Numbered from the stretch's first letter, positions 1-9,775 are shown. The stretch is 64,000 bases of DNA from Chloroflexus aggregans DSM 9485 (GCF_000021945.1 NC_011831.1:2493353-2557352), one strand, 5' to 3'. Notes: generated from the letters alone by a model not told the origin. A program made the numbers and translations.

Positions 1-864
<864 letters not shown>

Positions 865-880
865 CGTATAAATAGGTATG

Positions 881-917
881 CGCCCTCTTTCGGTCGGATT
901 CGGCCGGGAAGAGGGCG
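881..917. terminator. Hairpin between dioxygenase and IclR genes
   Basis: CGCCCTCTT (881-889) pairs perfectly with AAGAGGGCG (909-917) around a 19-nt loop that can itself fold partly. It starts 16 bases after the dioxygenase stop and has no T-run. It may partly terminate or stabilise the dioxygenase message and so separate its expression from the regulator and downstream enzymes. Confidence 0.5.
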
Positions 918-950
918 AACGCGGTATTATCCCGGTGAAAGGAACGAGCT

Positions 951-1757
951 ATGTTGCAGACCCTGCAAAAAGCGGCACGAGCACTCACGCTTTTTACGCC
1001 GCAGTACCCAGAGTGGAGTGTTGGTGAGATGGCAAAAGCGTTGGAGTTGCCAAAATCGAGCGTCTCGGAGTTGCTCAGTAGTTTGGCCGAGCAGGGTTTG
1101 CTTCGTCGGGTGGGGGTGGGGCGTTATCGGTTAGGCTGGCGGCTACTCGAACTTGGTCAAACCTTACTCAAGACAACCGAGTTCCGCGATGAAGCACGAG
1201 CCGTTATGCAGGAGATGGTTGCAGTATGGGGCGAAACCATGCATTTGGCCGTGCTTGAAGCCGGAACAGTCGTTTATCTGGAGAAGTTGCGCGGCCAGCA
1301 AGGGCTGCAGGTGGAATTGTCGGGGATTGGTGTGCGCTTACCGGCGCACTGTTCAGGAGTGGGGAAAGTCTTGCTCGCTTACCAGCCATGGGATGCGGTA
1401 CTGCGTGTGGTCGGCAATGATCAACTGTATCCCTTTACACCCAACACCATCACCTCACTCGACGCACTGGCCGAAGAACTAGCACGGGTGCGGCAGCGCG
1501 GTTACGCCTACGATCTCGAAGAGGTCTCAATCGGCCTCTGTTGCGTGGCAGCACCGATTCGCGACTATGAGGGACAGGTTATTGCCGCCATTAGCTTTTC
1601 GGCGCCAACCCATCGCTTTCGGCTCCACCGTGATCAGTATACGCGAGCAATTATCGAAGGCGCACAGCGCATTTCGGAGCGGCTAGGCTATTATGGAGGA
1701 ACGTCTGCATGCAAGCCGACAAAGTCAAAGTCGCCATCCTCGGTTCCGGTAATATAG
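951..1757 (+). CDS. IclR-family transcriptional regulator
   Basis: Predicted regulator of the meta-cleavage operon. The N-terminal winged helix (about residues 1-60) contains the recognition-helix region [13 protein letters not shown]. The C-terminal effector domain (about 75-250) shows IclR landmarks such as [14 protein letters not shown] and [16 protein letters not shown]. The ATG at 951 follows GAAAGGAA. The last 16 codons overlap acetaldehyde dehydrogenase by 49 bases in another frame, so the tail is unlikely to be conserved. IclR proteins often control aromatic catabolism; that the ligand is an aromatic or ring-cleavage intermediate is inferred from position only. Confidence 0.9.
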   Translation: MLQTLQKAARALTLFTPQYPEWSVGEMAKALELPKSSVSELLSSLAEQGLLRRVGVGRYRLGWRLLELGQTLLKTTEFRDEARAVMQEMVAVWGETMHLAVLEAGTVVYLEKLRGQQGLQVELSGIGVRLPAHCSGVGKVLLAYQPWDAVLRVVGNDQLYPFTPNTITSLDALAEELARVRQRGYAYDLEEVSIGLCCVAAPIRDYEGQVIAAISFSAPTHRFRLHRDQYTRAIIEGAQRISERLGYYGGTSACKPTKSKSPSSVPVI

Positions 1758-2620
1758 GCACCGATTTGATGTACAAACTGTTGAGACAGCCGGGACCGAT
1801 GGAGCTGGCGCTGGTAGCCGGGATCGATCCTGCGTCGGAGGGGTTAGCCCGGGCCAGACAGTTGGGCATTCCGACCAGTGCCAGCGGTATTGAGGCGATT
1901 CTGGCCGATCCCGAGATTCGGATCGTGTTTGACGCGACCAGTGCAAAGGCGCATGTGCGTCATGCCAGACTGTTACGGGAACACGGACGTATCGCGATTG
2001 ATCTGACTCCGGCGGCGCGCGGGCCGTATGTCGTGCCACCGGTGAATCTTGGGATGCATCTTGATGCGCCGAATGTCAACTTGATAACCTGTGGTGGTCA
2101 AGCAACCATCCCGCTGGTCTATGCGGTCAGCCGAGTGACACCGGTGCGTTATGCCGAGATGGTGAGCACCGTGTCGAGCCGCTCGGCAGGACCGGGAACG
2201 CGCCAAAATATCGATGAGTTTACCTTTACCACGGCACGTGGCTTGGAGGTCATCGGTGGGGCGCACCAAGCGAAAGCGATCATCATTCTGAATCCGGCCA
2301 ACCCACCGATTCTGATGCGGAATACCATTTATGTATTACCGGAAGGGGAGTTTGACGAAACGGCCGTACAAAACTCTGTAGCACAGATGGTCGCCGATGT
2401 CCAGCAGTACGTTCCCGGGTACCGGTTGAAGAATCGACCGGTAATAGAACGACGGGCGACACCGTGGGGTGAGCGACCGGTGTTGATTATGCTGCTCGAA
2501 GTTGAGGGGGCAGGTGACTTCTTGCCACGCTACGCCGGGAATCTCGACATCATGACATCGGCGGCGCGGCGAGTAGGGGAAGTATTCGCGCAGCACATAC
2601 TGAAGGAGGTGGCAGCATGA
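1709..2620 (+). CDS. Acetaldehyde dehydrogenase (acylating)
   Basis: DmpF/BphJ/MhpF-type enzyme oxidising acetaldehyde to acetyl-CoA with NAD+ and CoA; the last step of the pathway. 303 residues, normal length. The nucleotide-binding motif is [11 protein letters not shown] (G12-x-G14-x-x-G17), and the catalytic cysteine is expected at C128 in [11 protein letters not shown]. Family enzymes form a complex with the aldolase that channels toxic acetaldehyde; the aldolase gene follows at once with a 4-base ATGA overlap, fitting stoichiometric expression. The start lies inside the IclR gene, preceded by ATGGAGGAACGT, a good ribosome site. Confidence 0.96.
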   Translation: MQADKVKVAILGSGNIGTDLMYKLLRQPGPMELALVAGIDPASEGLARARQLGIPTSASGIEAILADPEIRIVFDATSAKAHVRHARLLREHGRIAIDLTPAARGPYVVPPVNLGMHLDAPNVNLITCGGQATIPLVYAVSRVTPVRYAEMVSTVSSRSAGPGTRQNIDEFTFTTARGLEVIGGAHQAKAIIILNPANPPILMRNTIYVLPEGEFDETAVQNSVAQMVADVQQYVPGYRLKNRPVIERRATPWGERPVLIMLLEVEGAGDFLPRYAGNLDIMTSAARRVGEVFAQHILKEVAA

Positions 2621-3648
2621 AGGCACCGCGCTTGACCGATACAACCTTACGCGACGGTTCGCACCCAATGCGCCACCAGTTTACCCGCGAACAAGTAGCC
2701 AAGATTGTGCAAGCGCTCGACCGGGCCGGCGTACCGGTGATCGAGGTCAGTCATGGTGATGGGTTGGCCGGATCGTCGCTGCAATATGGCTTTTCTCATA
2801 CATCAGAGTTTGATCTGATCGAAACTGCGCGTAGTTATGCCGAACGGGCCAAGATTGCTGCATTGATGCTGCCGGGAATTGGCACACGCCAAGAATTGAA
2901 AGAAGCGGTAGCACGCGGTATTCAGGTGGTACGAATAGCTACTCAGTGTACAGAAGCGGATATTTCCGAACAGCATTTTGGTCTGGCAAAAGAGTTGGGT
3001 CTAGAAACGGTCGGCTTTCTCATGATGGCGCATATGCGTCCACCAGAAGCGTTAGTCGAACAGGCAAAACTGATGGAATCGTATGGCGCCGACTGCGTCT
3101 ACATTGTTGATTCGGCGGGGGCGATGTTACCGCACGACGCTGCGGCACGGGTTCGGGCGCTGAAAGAAGCGTTGTCGGTACAAGTTGGCTTTCATGCACA
3201 CAATAATCTCGGGTTAGGCATCGGGAATACCCTCGCAGCACTTGAAGCAGGCGCCGATCAGATTGATGGTTGTTTGCGCGGATTAGGAGCCGGTGCCGGT
3301 AATGCTGCGACCGAGCTTCTGGCTGCCGTGCTCGACCGGCTGGGGCTGAATCCGGGGCTTGATGTCTTTGGGCTGATGGATGCCGCCGAATATATTGTGG
3401 CTCCGATCATGCCATTTCAGCCCTTTCCTGACCGTGATGCGATCACCATCGGATATGCCGGAGTCTACTCAACCTTCCTCCTACACGCAAAACGTGCAGG
3501 TGAGCAGTACGGCATCGATCCACGTGAGATCCTCGTCGAACTTGGCCGGCGGCAAGCAGTAGCCGGACAAGAAGACTGGATTATCGACGTAGCCCTCGAT
3601 TTGAGTCGCCGGCGGGGCGCAGGGACACGCAAGGAGGCGCACGGATGA
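2617..3648 (+). CDS. 4-hydroxy-2-oxovalerate aldolase
   Basis: DmpG/BphI/MhpE-type class II aldolase that splits 4-hydroxy-2-oxovalerate into pyruvate and acetaldehyde. 343 residues, standard length. Expected divalent-metal ligands are D13 in TLRDGSHP and H193 and H195 in GFHAHNN; H20 is the likely catalytic base. A C-terminal communication domain follows the TIM barrel ([15 protein letters not shown] region). It overlaps the dehydrogenase upstream (ATGA) and the flavin reductase downstream (ATGA at 3645), so the three are translationally coupled. Confidence 0.96.
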   Translation: MKAPRLTDTTLRDGSHPMRHQFTREQVAKIVQALDRAGVPVIEVSHGDGLAGSSLQYGFSHTSEFDLIETARSYAERAKIAALMLPGIGTRQELKEAVARGIQVVRIATQCTEADISEQHFGLAKELGLETVGFLMMAHMRPPEALVEQAKLMESYGADCVYIVDSAGAMLPHDAAARVRALKEALSVQVGFHAHNNLGLGIGNTLAALEAGADQIDGCLRGLGAGAGNAATELLAAVLDRLGLNPGLDVFGLMDAAEYIVAPIMPFQPFPDRDAITIGYAGVYSTFLLHAKRAGEQYGIDPREILVELGRRQAVAGQEDWIIDVALDLSRRRGAGTRKEAHG

Positions 3649-4145
3649 GTAATCAACCAACGACAGTAGCGGTGAACACCATCGACCAGCGCCTGTTTCG
3701 CTCTACGATGGGCTGCTTCGCCACCGGCGTGACCGTCATCACCACCGCCCGCGATGGTTATGTGCATGGGATGACTGCGAACGCCTTCCTATCGGTCTCG
3801 CTCGATCCGCCGCTGGTGTTGGTCTCCATCGGACGATCGGCGAAGATGCACAGTCTACTCGCGCCGGGAGGTCGGTATGGCGTGAGCAAACTGAGTGAAG
3901 AGCAAGAGCATCTTAGTCGTCATTTTAGTGGAAAACCGATTACCGACCTTCAGCCGCAATTCGTTTGGCATAACGAGACGCCGCTACTCGCCGACGCACT
4001 GGCCCATGTTGTCGCCCGCGTTGTTGATGCCCACCCGGCAGGCGATCACACCCTCTTCATAGGGCTGGTGGAGCATCTCGCGTATCGTGATGGGCGACCG
4101 TTGTTATATTACCGTGGTCGGTATGGTCGGATGGCGACACTCTAA
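3645..4145 (+). CDS. Flavin reductase (small component, HpaC/PheA2-like)
   Basis: FMN-binding split-barrel flavin reductase, 166 residues, with the family core [12 protein letters not shown] and [15 protein letters not shown]. Such proteins supply free reduced FAD to a two-component hydroxylase, for example phenol hydroxylase PheA1 or 4-hydroxyphenylacetate hydroxylase. No oxygenase partner is in the window, so it probably lies left of base 1. Inference: the operon degrades phenol or a similar hydroxyaromatic after hydroxylation to catechol. The start ATG overlaps the aldolase stop by four bases. Confidence 0.9.
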   Translation: MSNQPTTVAVNTIDQRLFRSTMGCFATGVTVITTARDGYVHGMTANAFLSVSLDPPLVLVSIGRSAKMHSLLAPGGRYGVSKLSEEQEHLSRHFSGKPITDLQPQFVWHNETPLLADALAHVVARVVDAHPAGDHTLFIGLVEHLAYRDGRPLLYYRGRYGRMATL

Positions 4146-4149
4146 CCAT

Positions 4150-4168
4150 TATTTAGCAGTTCTAAATA
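4150..4168. repeat. Small inverted repeat before tautomerase gene
   Basis: TATTTAG (4150-4156) and CTAAATA (4162-4168) are perfect inverted repeats with a 5-base spacer, in the 78-base gap between flavin reductase and the first tautomerase gene. The AU-rich stem is too weak for a terminator. It could be a protein-binding site or processing hairpin. This is the only sizeable gap inside the catabolic operon downstream of the regulator. Confidence 0.3.
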
Positions 4169-4223
4169 TCTGTAGTGTCGTTGTGACAGCTTCCCGAACA
4201 CCTTTTCGATAAGGATTACCGTC

Positions 4224-4439
4224 ATGATGTTATTGCGAATTACCATGCTGGAGGGACGCAGCCCCGAACAGAAGGCAGCGCTGGCCCGCGAACTATCGAT
4301 AGCAGCCGCGGAAGCGTTTCACGTACCGCTTGCCGAAGTACGGCTTGTTATCCACGAGGTACCACCCGCGCACTGGACTGTTGGTGGTCAGTCGATGGCC
4401 GAGTTGCGCCGAAATGAAGCAGCAGGGAGCGGACAGTAG
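4224..4439 (+). CDS. 4-oxalocrotonate tautomerase subunit lacking Pro-1
   Basis: Tautomerase-superfamily subunit of 71 codons. Two ATG codons stand in tandem (4224 and 4227); with the second as residue 1, R11 (LEGR), R39 (EVRL) and W50 (HWTVGG) align with R11, R39 and F50 of Pseudomonas 4-OT, but residue 1 is Met, not the catalytic proline. In Chloroflexus aurantiacus a Pro-1-less and a Pro-1-bearing subunit form an active heterohexamer; the Pro-1 partner here is the gene at 7492. Role: supplies substrate-binding arginine(s) for 2-hydroxymuconate to 2-oxo-3-hexenedioate conversion. Confidence 0.88.
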   Translation: MMLLRITMLEGRSPEQKAALARELSIAAAEAFHVPLAEVRLVIHEVPPAHWTVGGQSMAELRRNEAAGSGQ

Positions 4440-4481
4440 GTGAGTCGCATGAACAATATCGCAAGCGATAGGGAGAATGGC

Positions 4482-5216
4482 ATGGAACTCGCGAGCGCCG
4501 AACTCGCGTTAGCCGACACAATTGCCGATGCACGATCGGCGCGGCGGCCGATTGCGAGCCGCAATCGTGATTGGGGTGTTGATCTAGCAGGGGCATACCG
4601 GATTCAGCGAACCCGCCTACCCGATCCAACGTGCATCGGTTACAAACTTGGCCTGATCAGTCCGGCTAAGCAGCGCCAAATGGGGATCGATCGGCCGATC
4701 TACGGTCGGATCGGCCGGTCGATGATTCGGGAGCGTGTGGTGCCGTTGAACGAATACATTCAGCCGCGGCTCGAACCGGAATTGGCAGTGGTGTTAGATA
4801 GAGCGTTACCGGCGATGGCCGAGCCGGGAATGGCGGCACGTGCGATTGGCGGTATCTTTCTCGGTGTCGACATCCTCGATAGTGTGTGGTCAGACTATCG
4901 GTTTAGTGCGGTAGAGGTCATTGCCGACAATGCGTCAGGCGGTGGTTTTCTGCTCGGTGAACGTCTTCACGAACAGATACCGGTAGGCGAATTACGGCTC
5001 TACCTTAACGGCGAGTTGCGCACTGCCGGGCCGGTAGCAGCGTTGGGCAACCTCGATCAACAACTCTGCTGGTTAGCGCAGGCAGTGGGCGGTTTGGCAG
5101 CCGGGCAGATCATCTTTCTCGGCTCACCGGCACCGGCCATCCCGGCAATGCCCGGTGTGCTTGAAGTGACAATCGGTAACGACATCTTACAGGCACAGTT
5201 AGTGGGAGAAGCCTGA
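4482..5216 (+). CDS. 4-oxalocrotonate decarboxylase
   Basis: DmpH/XylI-type decarboxylase giving 2-oxopent-4-enoate. It is paralogous to the hydratase at 6652; features such as KLGLISPAKQRQMGID and RPIYG fit the decarboxylase. The likely metal ligands are E98 and E100 (LEPELAVVL, counted from 4482) and D130, where the family usually has Glu. ATG 4482 has AGGGAG six bases upstream and gives a 244-residue protein beginning like its relatives. GTG 4440, directly after the tautomerase stop, is an alternative giving 258 residues. The family acts in complex with the hydratase. Its stop overlaps the next start (TGATG). Confidence 0.88.
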   Translation: MELASAELALADTIADARSARRPIASRNRDWGVDLAGAYRIQRTRLPDPTCIGYKLGLISPAKQRQMGIDRPIYGRIGRSMIRERVVPLNEYIQPRLEPELAVVLDRALPAMAEPGMAARAIGGIFLGVDILDSVWSDYRFSAVEVIADNASGGGFLLGERLHEQIPVGELRLYLNGELRTAGPVAALGNLDQQLCWLAQAVGGLAAGQIIFLGSPAPAIPAMPGVLEVTIGNDILQAQLVGEA

Positions 5217-6670
5217 TGGATTACCCATTTTTTCAGGTGCAACACTACATCGACGGCCAGTTCGTCGATGGTGGACCGCGATTTGAGATTATTTACCCGG
5301 CGACCAACCACGTCATAGGTTCGGCGCCGGAAGCCGGCATGGCTGAAGTTGATGCAGCGGTGCAAGCCGCGGCACGCGCCTTTCGGCAGTGGAGTCGTAC
5401 CTCGGTCGCCGAGCGTCGGCTCATTCTAAAGCAGTTTGCGCAACTTATCCGCGAGCATGAAGCTGAACTAGCTGCGATTGAAACGTGGGATGTCGGGCGA
5501 CCGATCAGTGAAAATCGGGCCGGCTACATTCCACGGATTGCAGCGAACATCGAATTTTTCGCCGATTTTGCGGCGACGCACGGGAGCGAAGCCTATCCGA
5601 TGGATAACGGCTATATCAACTACGTGCTGCGTCAACCGGTCGGTGTGGCAGCACTCATTGCACCGTGGAACATTCCGCTTTTGCAGGCCACGTGGAAGAT
5701 GGGACCGGCGCTCGCGTTCGGCAATACGGTTGTTCTGAAACCGGCCGAGTTAACCCCGATTGGAACGTGGCGGTTGGCTCAACTAGCGCACGAAGCCGGT
5801 CTGCCACCGGGTGTGGTCAACGTGATCCACGGTTTTGGCCCCAACTCAGCCGGCGAATTCTTGACCAAACACCCTGATGTGAGGTTGATCTCGTTCACCG
5901 GTGAGACAACCACCGGCAAGGTCATCATGACTGTTGCGGCTGCCACCCTCAAACGAGTCTCCTTTGAATTAGGTGGTAAAGGCGCAAACATCATCTTTGC
6001 CGACGCCGATCTCGAACGGGCGGTAGCGATCAGCTTACGTTCGTCCTTCTTCAATCAAGGTGAATTTTGTCTGGCCGGACCACGGATCCTCGTTCAGCGA
6101 CCAATCTACGAAACTTTTCTCGAACGGTTTCAAGCGGCAGCGCAGCGGCTCAACGTTGGTGATCCGTTCGATCCGGCGACGCAGGTCGGCGCACTGATCG
6201 CCCGCGAGCATCTCGACCGCGTCAGCGGATACATCGAAGTGGCCCGCACAAGTGCAGCACGGATCGTCCTTGGCGGAGGGCGTCCGGAACTACCGGCACC
6301 GTTCGATCAAGGAAACTTTCTACAGCCGACGATTATCGTCGATGTCAAGCCACAAGATCGCGTTTGTCAAGAAGAGATCTTTGGGCCGGTGGTAACGGTA
6401 GCACCGTTTGACGAAGAAGAGGAAGTGATTGCGATGGCCAACGGCGTAAGCTATGGTCTATCAGCAGTAGTCCAGACCCGCGACGTAGGACGGGCAGTGC
6501 GTCTTGGTGCTGCCCTGGAGGCCGGTACGATCTGGGTCAACGACTTCTTTGTGCGTGATCTGCGTGTACCGTTTGGCGGTATGAAAAACAGCGGCATTGG
6601 GCGCGAAGGCGGCCACTACAGCCTGGAGTTCTACACGGAGGCCAAGACGATATGCCTGAGCAATCAGTAG
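5216..6670 (+). CDS. 2-hydroxymuconic semialdehyde dehydrogenase
   Basis: DmpC/XylG-type NAD+-dependent aldehyde dehydrogenase, 484 residues, oxidising the ring-cleavage product to 2-hydroxymuconate. It sends flux into the oxalocrotonate branch; no hydrolase (DmpD) gene is seen. Catalytic landmarks are N152 in IAPWNIP, E251 in FELGGKG and C285 in QGEFCLAG. It is one base overlapped with the decarboxylase and overlaps the hydratase by 19 bases, so coupled translation is likely. Confidence 0.95.
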   Translation: MDYPFFQVQHYIDGQFVDGGPRFEIIYPATNHVIGSAPEAGMAEVDAAVQAAARAFRQWSRTSVAERRLILKQFAQLIREHEAELAAIETWDVGRPISENRAGYIPRIAANIEFFADFAATHGSEAYPMDNGYINYVLRQPVGVAALIAPWNIPLLQATWKMGPALAFGNTVVLKPAELTPIGTWRLAQLAHEAGLPPGVVNVIHGFGPNSAGEFLTKHPDVRLISFTGETTTGKVIMTVAAATLKRVSFELGGKGANIIFADADLERAVAISLRSSFFNQGEFCLAGPRILVQRPIYETFLERFQAAAQRLNVGDPFDPATQVGALIAREHLDRVSGYIEVARTSAARIVLGGGRPELPAPFDQGNFLQPTIIVDVKPQDRVCQEEIFGPVVTVAPFDEEEEVIAMANGVSYGLSAVVQTRDVGRAVRLGAALEAGTIWVNDFFVRDLRVPFGGMKNSGIGREGGHYSLEFYTEAKTICLSNQ

Positions 6671-7473
6671 CGAGCAGCGGCGTCACGGAAGCAACAATTG
6701 CAACGTTAGCGCAGCGTCTCGACCGAGCGTGGGAAGAGCGTTTCACCATTGCCCCGCTGACCGAGAGCGAGGGAATTGAAGATGCTGCAACCGCGTATCG
6801 CATTCAAACGCACTGGACAACGTTGCGGTTGGCGCGGGGTGAGCGGATCATCGGGCGCAAAATTGGCCTGACCAGCAAGGCTGTACAAGAGCAGATGGGG
6901 GTCAACGAACCGGATTACGGCACGCTCTGGGCATCACGCTACTTCCCGGCGGTCAACGGGCGCGCCGAGGCACCGGCAGCGATCTTTCTCCAACCGAGAG
7001 TTGAGGGGGAACTTGCATTTCTCATTGGTGAAACACTCGATTGGCCCGAGATTACGCCACAACAGGTGATGGCGGCAACGGTAGCGTTGGCTGCTGCGAT
7101 TGAGATTGTCGATAGCCGGATCGACCGTTGGCGGATCAAACTCGCCGACACCATCGCCGACAATGCCTCGTATGGTGGGATCACCCTTGGCCCGTGGAGC
7201 AAAGCCCTACGAGGGAGCGATCTGCGAACCATCGGTATGGTGATGAGTCACAACGGCAAACCGACAGTGTTTGGTGCCGGTGCAGCGGCACTCGGTCATC
7301 CGGCGGTGGCAGTTGCATGGCTGGCCAACAAACTGCGCAGCTTTGGCATCCCGCTCCAAGCCGGTGATATTGTCATTTCAGGCGCGCTAGCGGCCACCAT
7401 CCCGGCGCAGCAAGGTGATATTTTCGTATTAGAAATGCATGGTCAGCCGCCACTCAGCTTGCGGTTTACATAG
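6652..7473 (+). CDS. 2-oxopent-4-enoate hydratase
   Basis: DmpE/MhpD-type hydratase that adds water to 2-oxopent-4-enoate to form 4-hydroxy-2-oxovalerate, the aldolase substrate. 273 residues. The E-x-E pair E118/E120 (RVEGELAF) and E151 (IEIVDSRI) have the spacing of the MhpD metal ligands (E106, E108, E139). EPDYGTLW and DTIADNASYGG favour hydratase over decarboxylase. Its start lies inside the dehydrogenase gene; the final tautomerase gene follows after 18 bases. Confidence 0.92.
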   Translation: MPEQSVASSGVTEATIATLAQRLDRAWEERFTIAPLTESEGIEDAATAYRIQTHWTTLRLARGERIIGRKIGLTSKAVQEQMGVNEPDYGTLWASRYFPAVNGRAEAPAAIFLQPRVEGELAFLIGETLDWPEITPQQVMAATVALAAAIEIVDSRIDRWRIKLADTIADNASYGGITLGPWSKALRGSDLRTIGMVMSHNGKPTVFGAGAAALGHPAVAVAWLANKLRSFGIPLQAGDIVISGALAATIPAQQGDIFVLEMHGQPPLSLRFT

Positions 7474-7491
7474 ATATCATGAGGTTAATGT

Positions 7492-7692
7492 ATGCCAATG
7501 CTCGAGGTGTTTTACAGTGGCGATCATCCACCGACACGCGAACAGAAGCGCGCCTTTGCCACTGCGGCCAGTACGATTTTCCAGCGGGTGATCGGGACCC
7601 CGCCGGGGCGTTTACAACTGATGATACGGGTTCTCGAACGTGAAGATACGTTAGCCATCCTCGACGACGGGGAGAAGGAGGAGAAGGAATAA
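7492..7692 (+). CDS. 4-oxalocrotonate tautomerase subunit with Pro-1
   Basis: 66-codon tautomerase-like protein beginning Met-Pro, so after Met removal Pro-1 is free as the general base. R39 (PGRLQL) aligns with R39 of Pseudomonas 4-OT, but R11 is replaced (SGDHPP region). It therefore complements the subunit at 4224, which has R11 but no Pro-1; the two should form a mixed active site in a heterohexamer, as shown for the C. aurantiacus enzyme. The tail (DDGEKEEKE) is acidic/charged and probably disordered. Last gene of the operon. Confidence 0.85.
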   Translation: MPMLEVFYSGDHPPTREQKRAFATAASTIFQRVIGTPPGRLQLMIRVLEREDTLAILDDGEKEEKE

Positions 7693-7730
7693 GGACGACC
7701 GCGGGGGATTACCCCAACGGCGGATACGGT

Positions 7731-7814
7731 AGGGCCCCCCGTGGGTGCCCCAACGGACGCCCCAACAGGTATCGAGGTAGGGGCACTCCCCCGTGGGTGC
7801 CCCTGCGGTCGCCC
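7731..7814. repeat. GC-rich duplicated motif with hairpin
   Basis: The 15-mer CCCCGTGGGTGCCCC occurs twice, at 7737-7751 and 7789-7803, each followed by a diverged C-rich tail. AGGGGCAC (7779-7786) pairs with GTGCCCCT (7797-7804) across a 10-base loop. It fills the gap between the convergent tautomerase and rsmI genes. It may act as a bidirectional terminator, or be a copy of a dispersed REP-like family; this window alone cannot tell. Confidence 0.5.
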
Positions 7815-8681
7815 TTAGGTACCGAAGATGTCTTGCCACACGTCGTAGACTGCATTTTTAGGGACCCTTAATTCCTGGGCAGTACGACGCACAGCAGTGC
7901 TACCACTGACCCCTTGTGCGACAAGTTCACGCAAATAGGCGGCGATAGCCTCTGGCGAAACCGTCTCGGCAGTGGCTCGGAGACGACGGCGATCGCGCTT
8001 TCGTTCCCCAGACGGCACTGCCCCGGCGATTACGATTGTAAACTCGCCGCGGGGCGTGTGTTGGGTAAAATGCTCGACCAGTTCCGCCGCCGTGCCGCGC
8101 ACAATCGCCTCAAACCGTTTGGTGAGATCATTGGCGACGGCTAATTGACGCGCACCCAACGTGGCGGCGATGTCGTGGAGCGCCTCAAGCAAGCGGTGCG
8201 GCGTCTCGAAACAGATGATCGTCAACGTCAGATCGGCGATCTCGCGCAACAATTCGCGCCGTTCACGCGGCCGGCGCGGCAAAAAACCGATGAAGGCAAA
8301 CCGGTCGGTTGCCATACCCGAAGCGACAAGCGCCGCTACCGGCGCGCTCGGGCCGGGGATCGGGATCACGGTATGCCCTGCTGCCAGACACACCTGGACC
8401 AGCTCTTGGCCCGGATCGGCAATGGCCGGCGTGCCGGCATCAGATACCAACGCAACATCACCCGTCTGCAACGCAGCCAGTATCTCATCGCGCCGGACCA
8501 GCTTGTTGTGTTCGTGGTACGAAATGCACGGCGTCGCGATCTGATAGTGATCGAGCAAGATGCGGGTATGGCGTGTATCTTCGGCGGCGATCAACCGCAC
8601 CTCGCGCAACACACGCAAGGCGCGCAAGGTAATGTCTTCGAGATTGCCGATCGGCGTAGCAACGAGATACAACGTGCCCAT
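7815..8681 (-). CDS. rsmI: 16S rRNA 2'-O-ribose C1402 methyltransferase RsmI
   Basis: SAM-dependent tetrapyrrole-methylase-fold enzyme that 2'-O-methylates C1402 of 16S rRNA. Hallmarks: LYLVATPIGNLEDIT at the N-terminus, AAEDTRHTR, VSDAGTPAIADPG and IPGPSAPVAAL. The start at 8681 (MGTLYLV) is preferred over a TTG at 8702, because it places the family N-terminus correctly and leaves one base after the stop of the upstream gene. The C-terminal 50 residues look like a small helical add-on (SPEAIAAYLRELV). Cotranscribed with the dehydratase/reductase gene at 8683. Confidence 0.95.
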   Translation of the reverse strand: MGTLYLVATPIGNLEDITLRALRVLREVRLIAAEDTRHTRILLDHYQIATPCISYHEHNKLVRRDEILAALQTGDVALVSDAGTPAIADPGQELVQVCLAAGHTVIPIPGPSAPVAALVASGMATDRFAFIGFLPRRPRERRELLREIADLTLTIICFETPHRLLEALHDIAATLGARQLAVANDLTKRFEAIVRGTAAELVEHFTQHTPRGEFTIVIAGAVPSGERKRDRRRLRATAETVSPEAIAAYLRELVAQGVSGSTAVRRTAQELRVPKNAVYDVWQDIFGT

Positions 8682-8682
8682 A

Positions 8683-9651
8683 CTACGACCGTGGAACGCC
8701 AAGTTGTGCCCGCCAATACGCTAATACCTCGGCCACAATCTGCTCGATCCCGATCTCAGGCTGCCAGCCGGTGACTGCACGTAGTTTGCTGTTGTCGCCT
8801 TGTAAAATCGGTTCATCGACCGGACGCAAACGCGCTGGATCAACGTGTACCGTCACCGGCACACGCCCCATTGCCACCACCATATCGACAATATCGCCAA
8901 TACGTACAGCTCGACCCGAACAGAGATTGTAAACCTCGCCGGGTGTGCCGTGTTCCAGCAACAACCACAATGCGCGTGCTACATCACGGGTATGGGTAAA
9001 ATCGCGACGCGGCGATAGATTACCTACATAGATCACTGGTGACTGCCGGCCCGCTTCGATCAAGGCCATCTGGCGGCAGAAGGTCTGGATCGAGCAGCGG
9101 TCGCCCTGGCGCGGCCCGACATGGTTGAACGAGCGGGTGACGACAACGTGCAGGCCGTAGCTGGCGTGATATTGCAAACCACTCAGCTCGGCGGCGACTT
9201 TGCTCACGCCGTAGGGACTGGCCGGGCGGAGTGGATGCTCCTCACGGATCGGCACCTCATCGGGTCGTACCGGCCCATACTCGGCACTGGTCCCGGCAAT
9301 GTGGATGCGGGCATGCGGCACATGACGACGGGCCGCTTCGAGCACGTTAATCGTGCCCTCTACATTGGCTCGCATTGTCAGAATCGGTGCATCCCACGAC
9401 GCACTAGGGTAGCTCTGGGCGGCAAGGTGGAAGATACGGTCGGGCCGGGCAGCAGCGATTGCGCGGTCGACCGAAAAAGCATCCTCAATGTCGCCCTCGT
9501 GAATCGTGATCTTGCTCAGCAAATGCTCAATCGGGCGCGGATCGCTACGCCAGCGTTTGAATGCGTGAATATCAAGACCGGGTATGGTCAGCAGGTAATC
9601 AGCCAGAAAGCTGCCGACCGGACCGGTAATGCCGGTGATAAAGACTCGCAT
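8683..9651 (-). CDS. NAD(P)-dependent sugar epimerase/reductase, RMD-like
   Basis: Extended short-chain dehydrogenase, 322 residues. Rossmann motif TGITGPVGSFL at residues 6-16, and active-site YxxxK in SPYGVSKVAAE. Most similar by eye to GDP-4-keto-6-deoxy-D-mannose reductase (RMD) and GDP-mannose dehydratase relatives (FNHVGPRQGD, DFTHTRDVARA). A GDP-mannose 4,6-dehydratase lies at 55508; together they could make GDP-D-rhamnose, but they are 46 kb apart and the product is inferred. It shares an operon with rsmI. Confidence 0.8.
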   Translation of the reverse strand: MRVFITGITGPVGSFLADYLLTIPGLDIHAFKRWRSDPRPIEHLLSKITIHEGDIEDAFSVDRAIAAARPDRIFHLAAQSYPSASWDAPILTMRANVEGTINVLEAARRHVPHARIHIAGTSAEYGPVRPDEVPIREEHPLRPASPYGVSKVAAELSGLQYHASYGLHVVVTRSFNHVGPRQGDRCSIQTFCRQMALIEAGRQSPVIYVGNLSPRRDFTHTRDVARALWLLLEHGTPGEVYNLCSGRAVRIGDIVDMVVAMGRVPVTVHVDPARLRPVDEPILQGDNSKLRAVTGWQPEIGIEQIVAEVLAYWRAQLGVPRS

Positions 9652-9741
9652 ACAACCTCTCCATTGTGCGTGCCATCGCTATCATACCACGTTATGCCGC
9701 CACGTTCGGTGATACCCGCCACTACGTGCTGTTGCAGCTAT

Positions 9742-9770
9742 TTGACACTTTCGGTAAGATGGTGCATTAT
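9742..9770 (+). promoter_or_regulatory. Sigma70-type promoter of metal ABC operon
   Basis: Perfect -35 TTGACA (9742-9747), 17-base spacer, and -10 CATTAT (9765-9770, four of six matches). It lies 37 bases upstream of the substrate-binding protein start and directly before an operator-like palindrome, so transcription would start within or just after that palindrome. Confidence 0.65.
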
Positions 9771-9775
9771 GTAAT

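Noticed and set aside
8145-8774. 209-codon open frame antisense to rsmI
   Set aside because: It lies wholly opposite well-supported genes, has no family features, and arises from the GC-biased codon pattern of the true strand.
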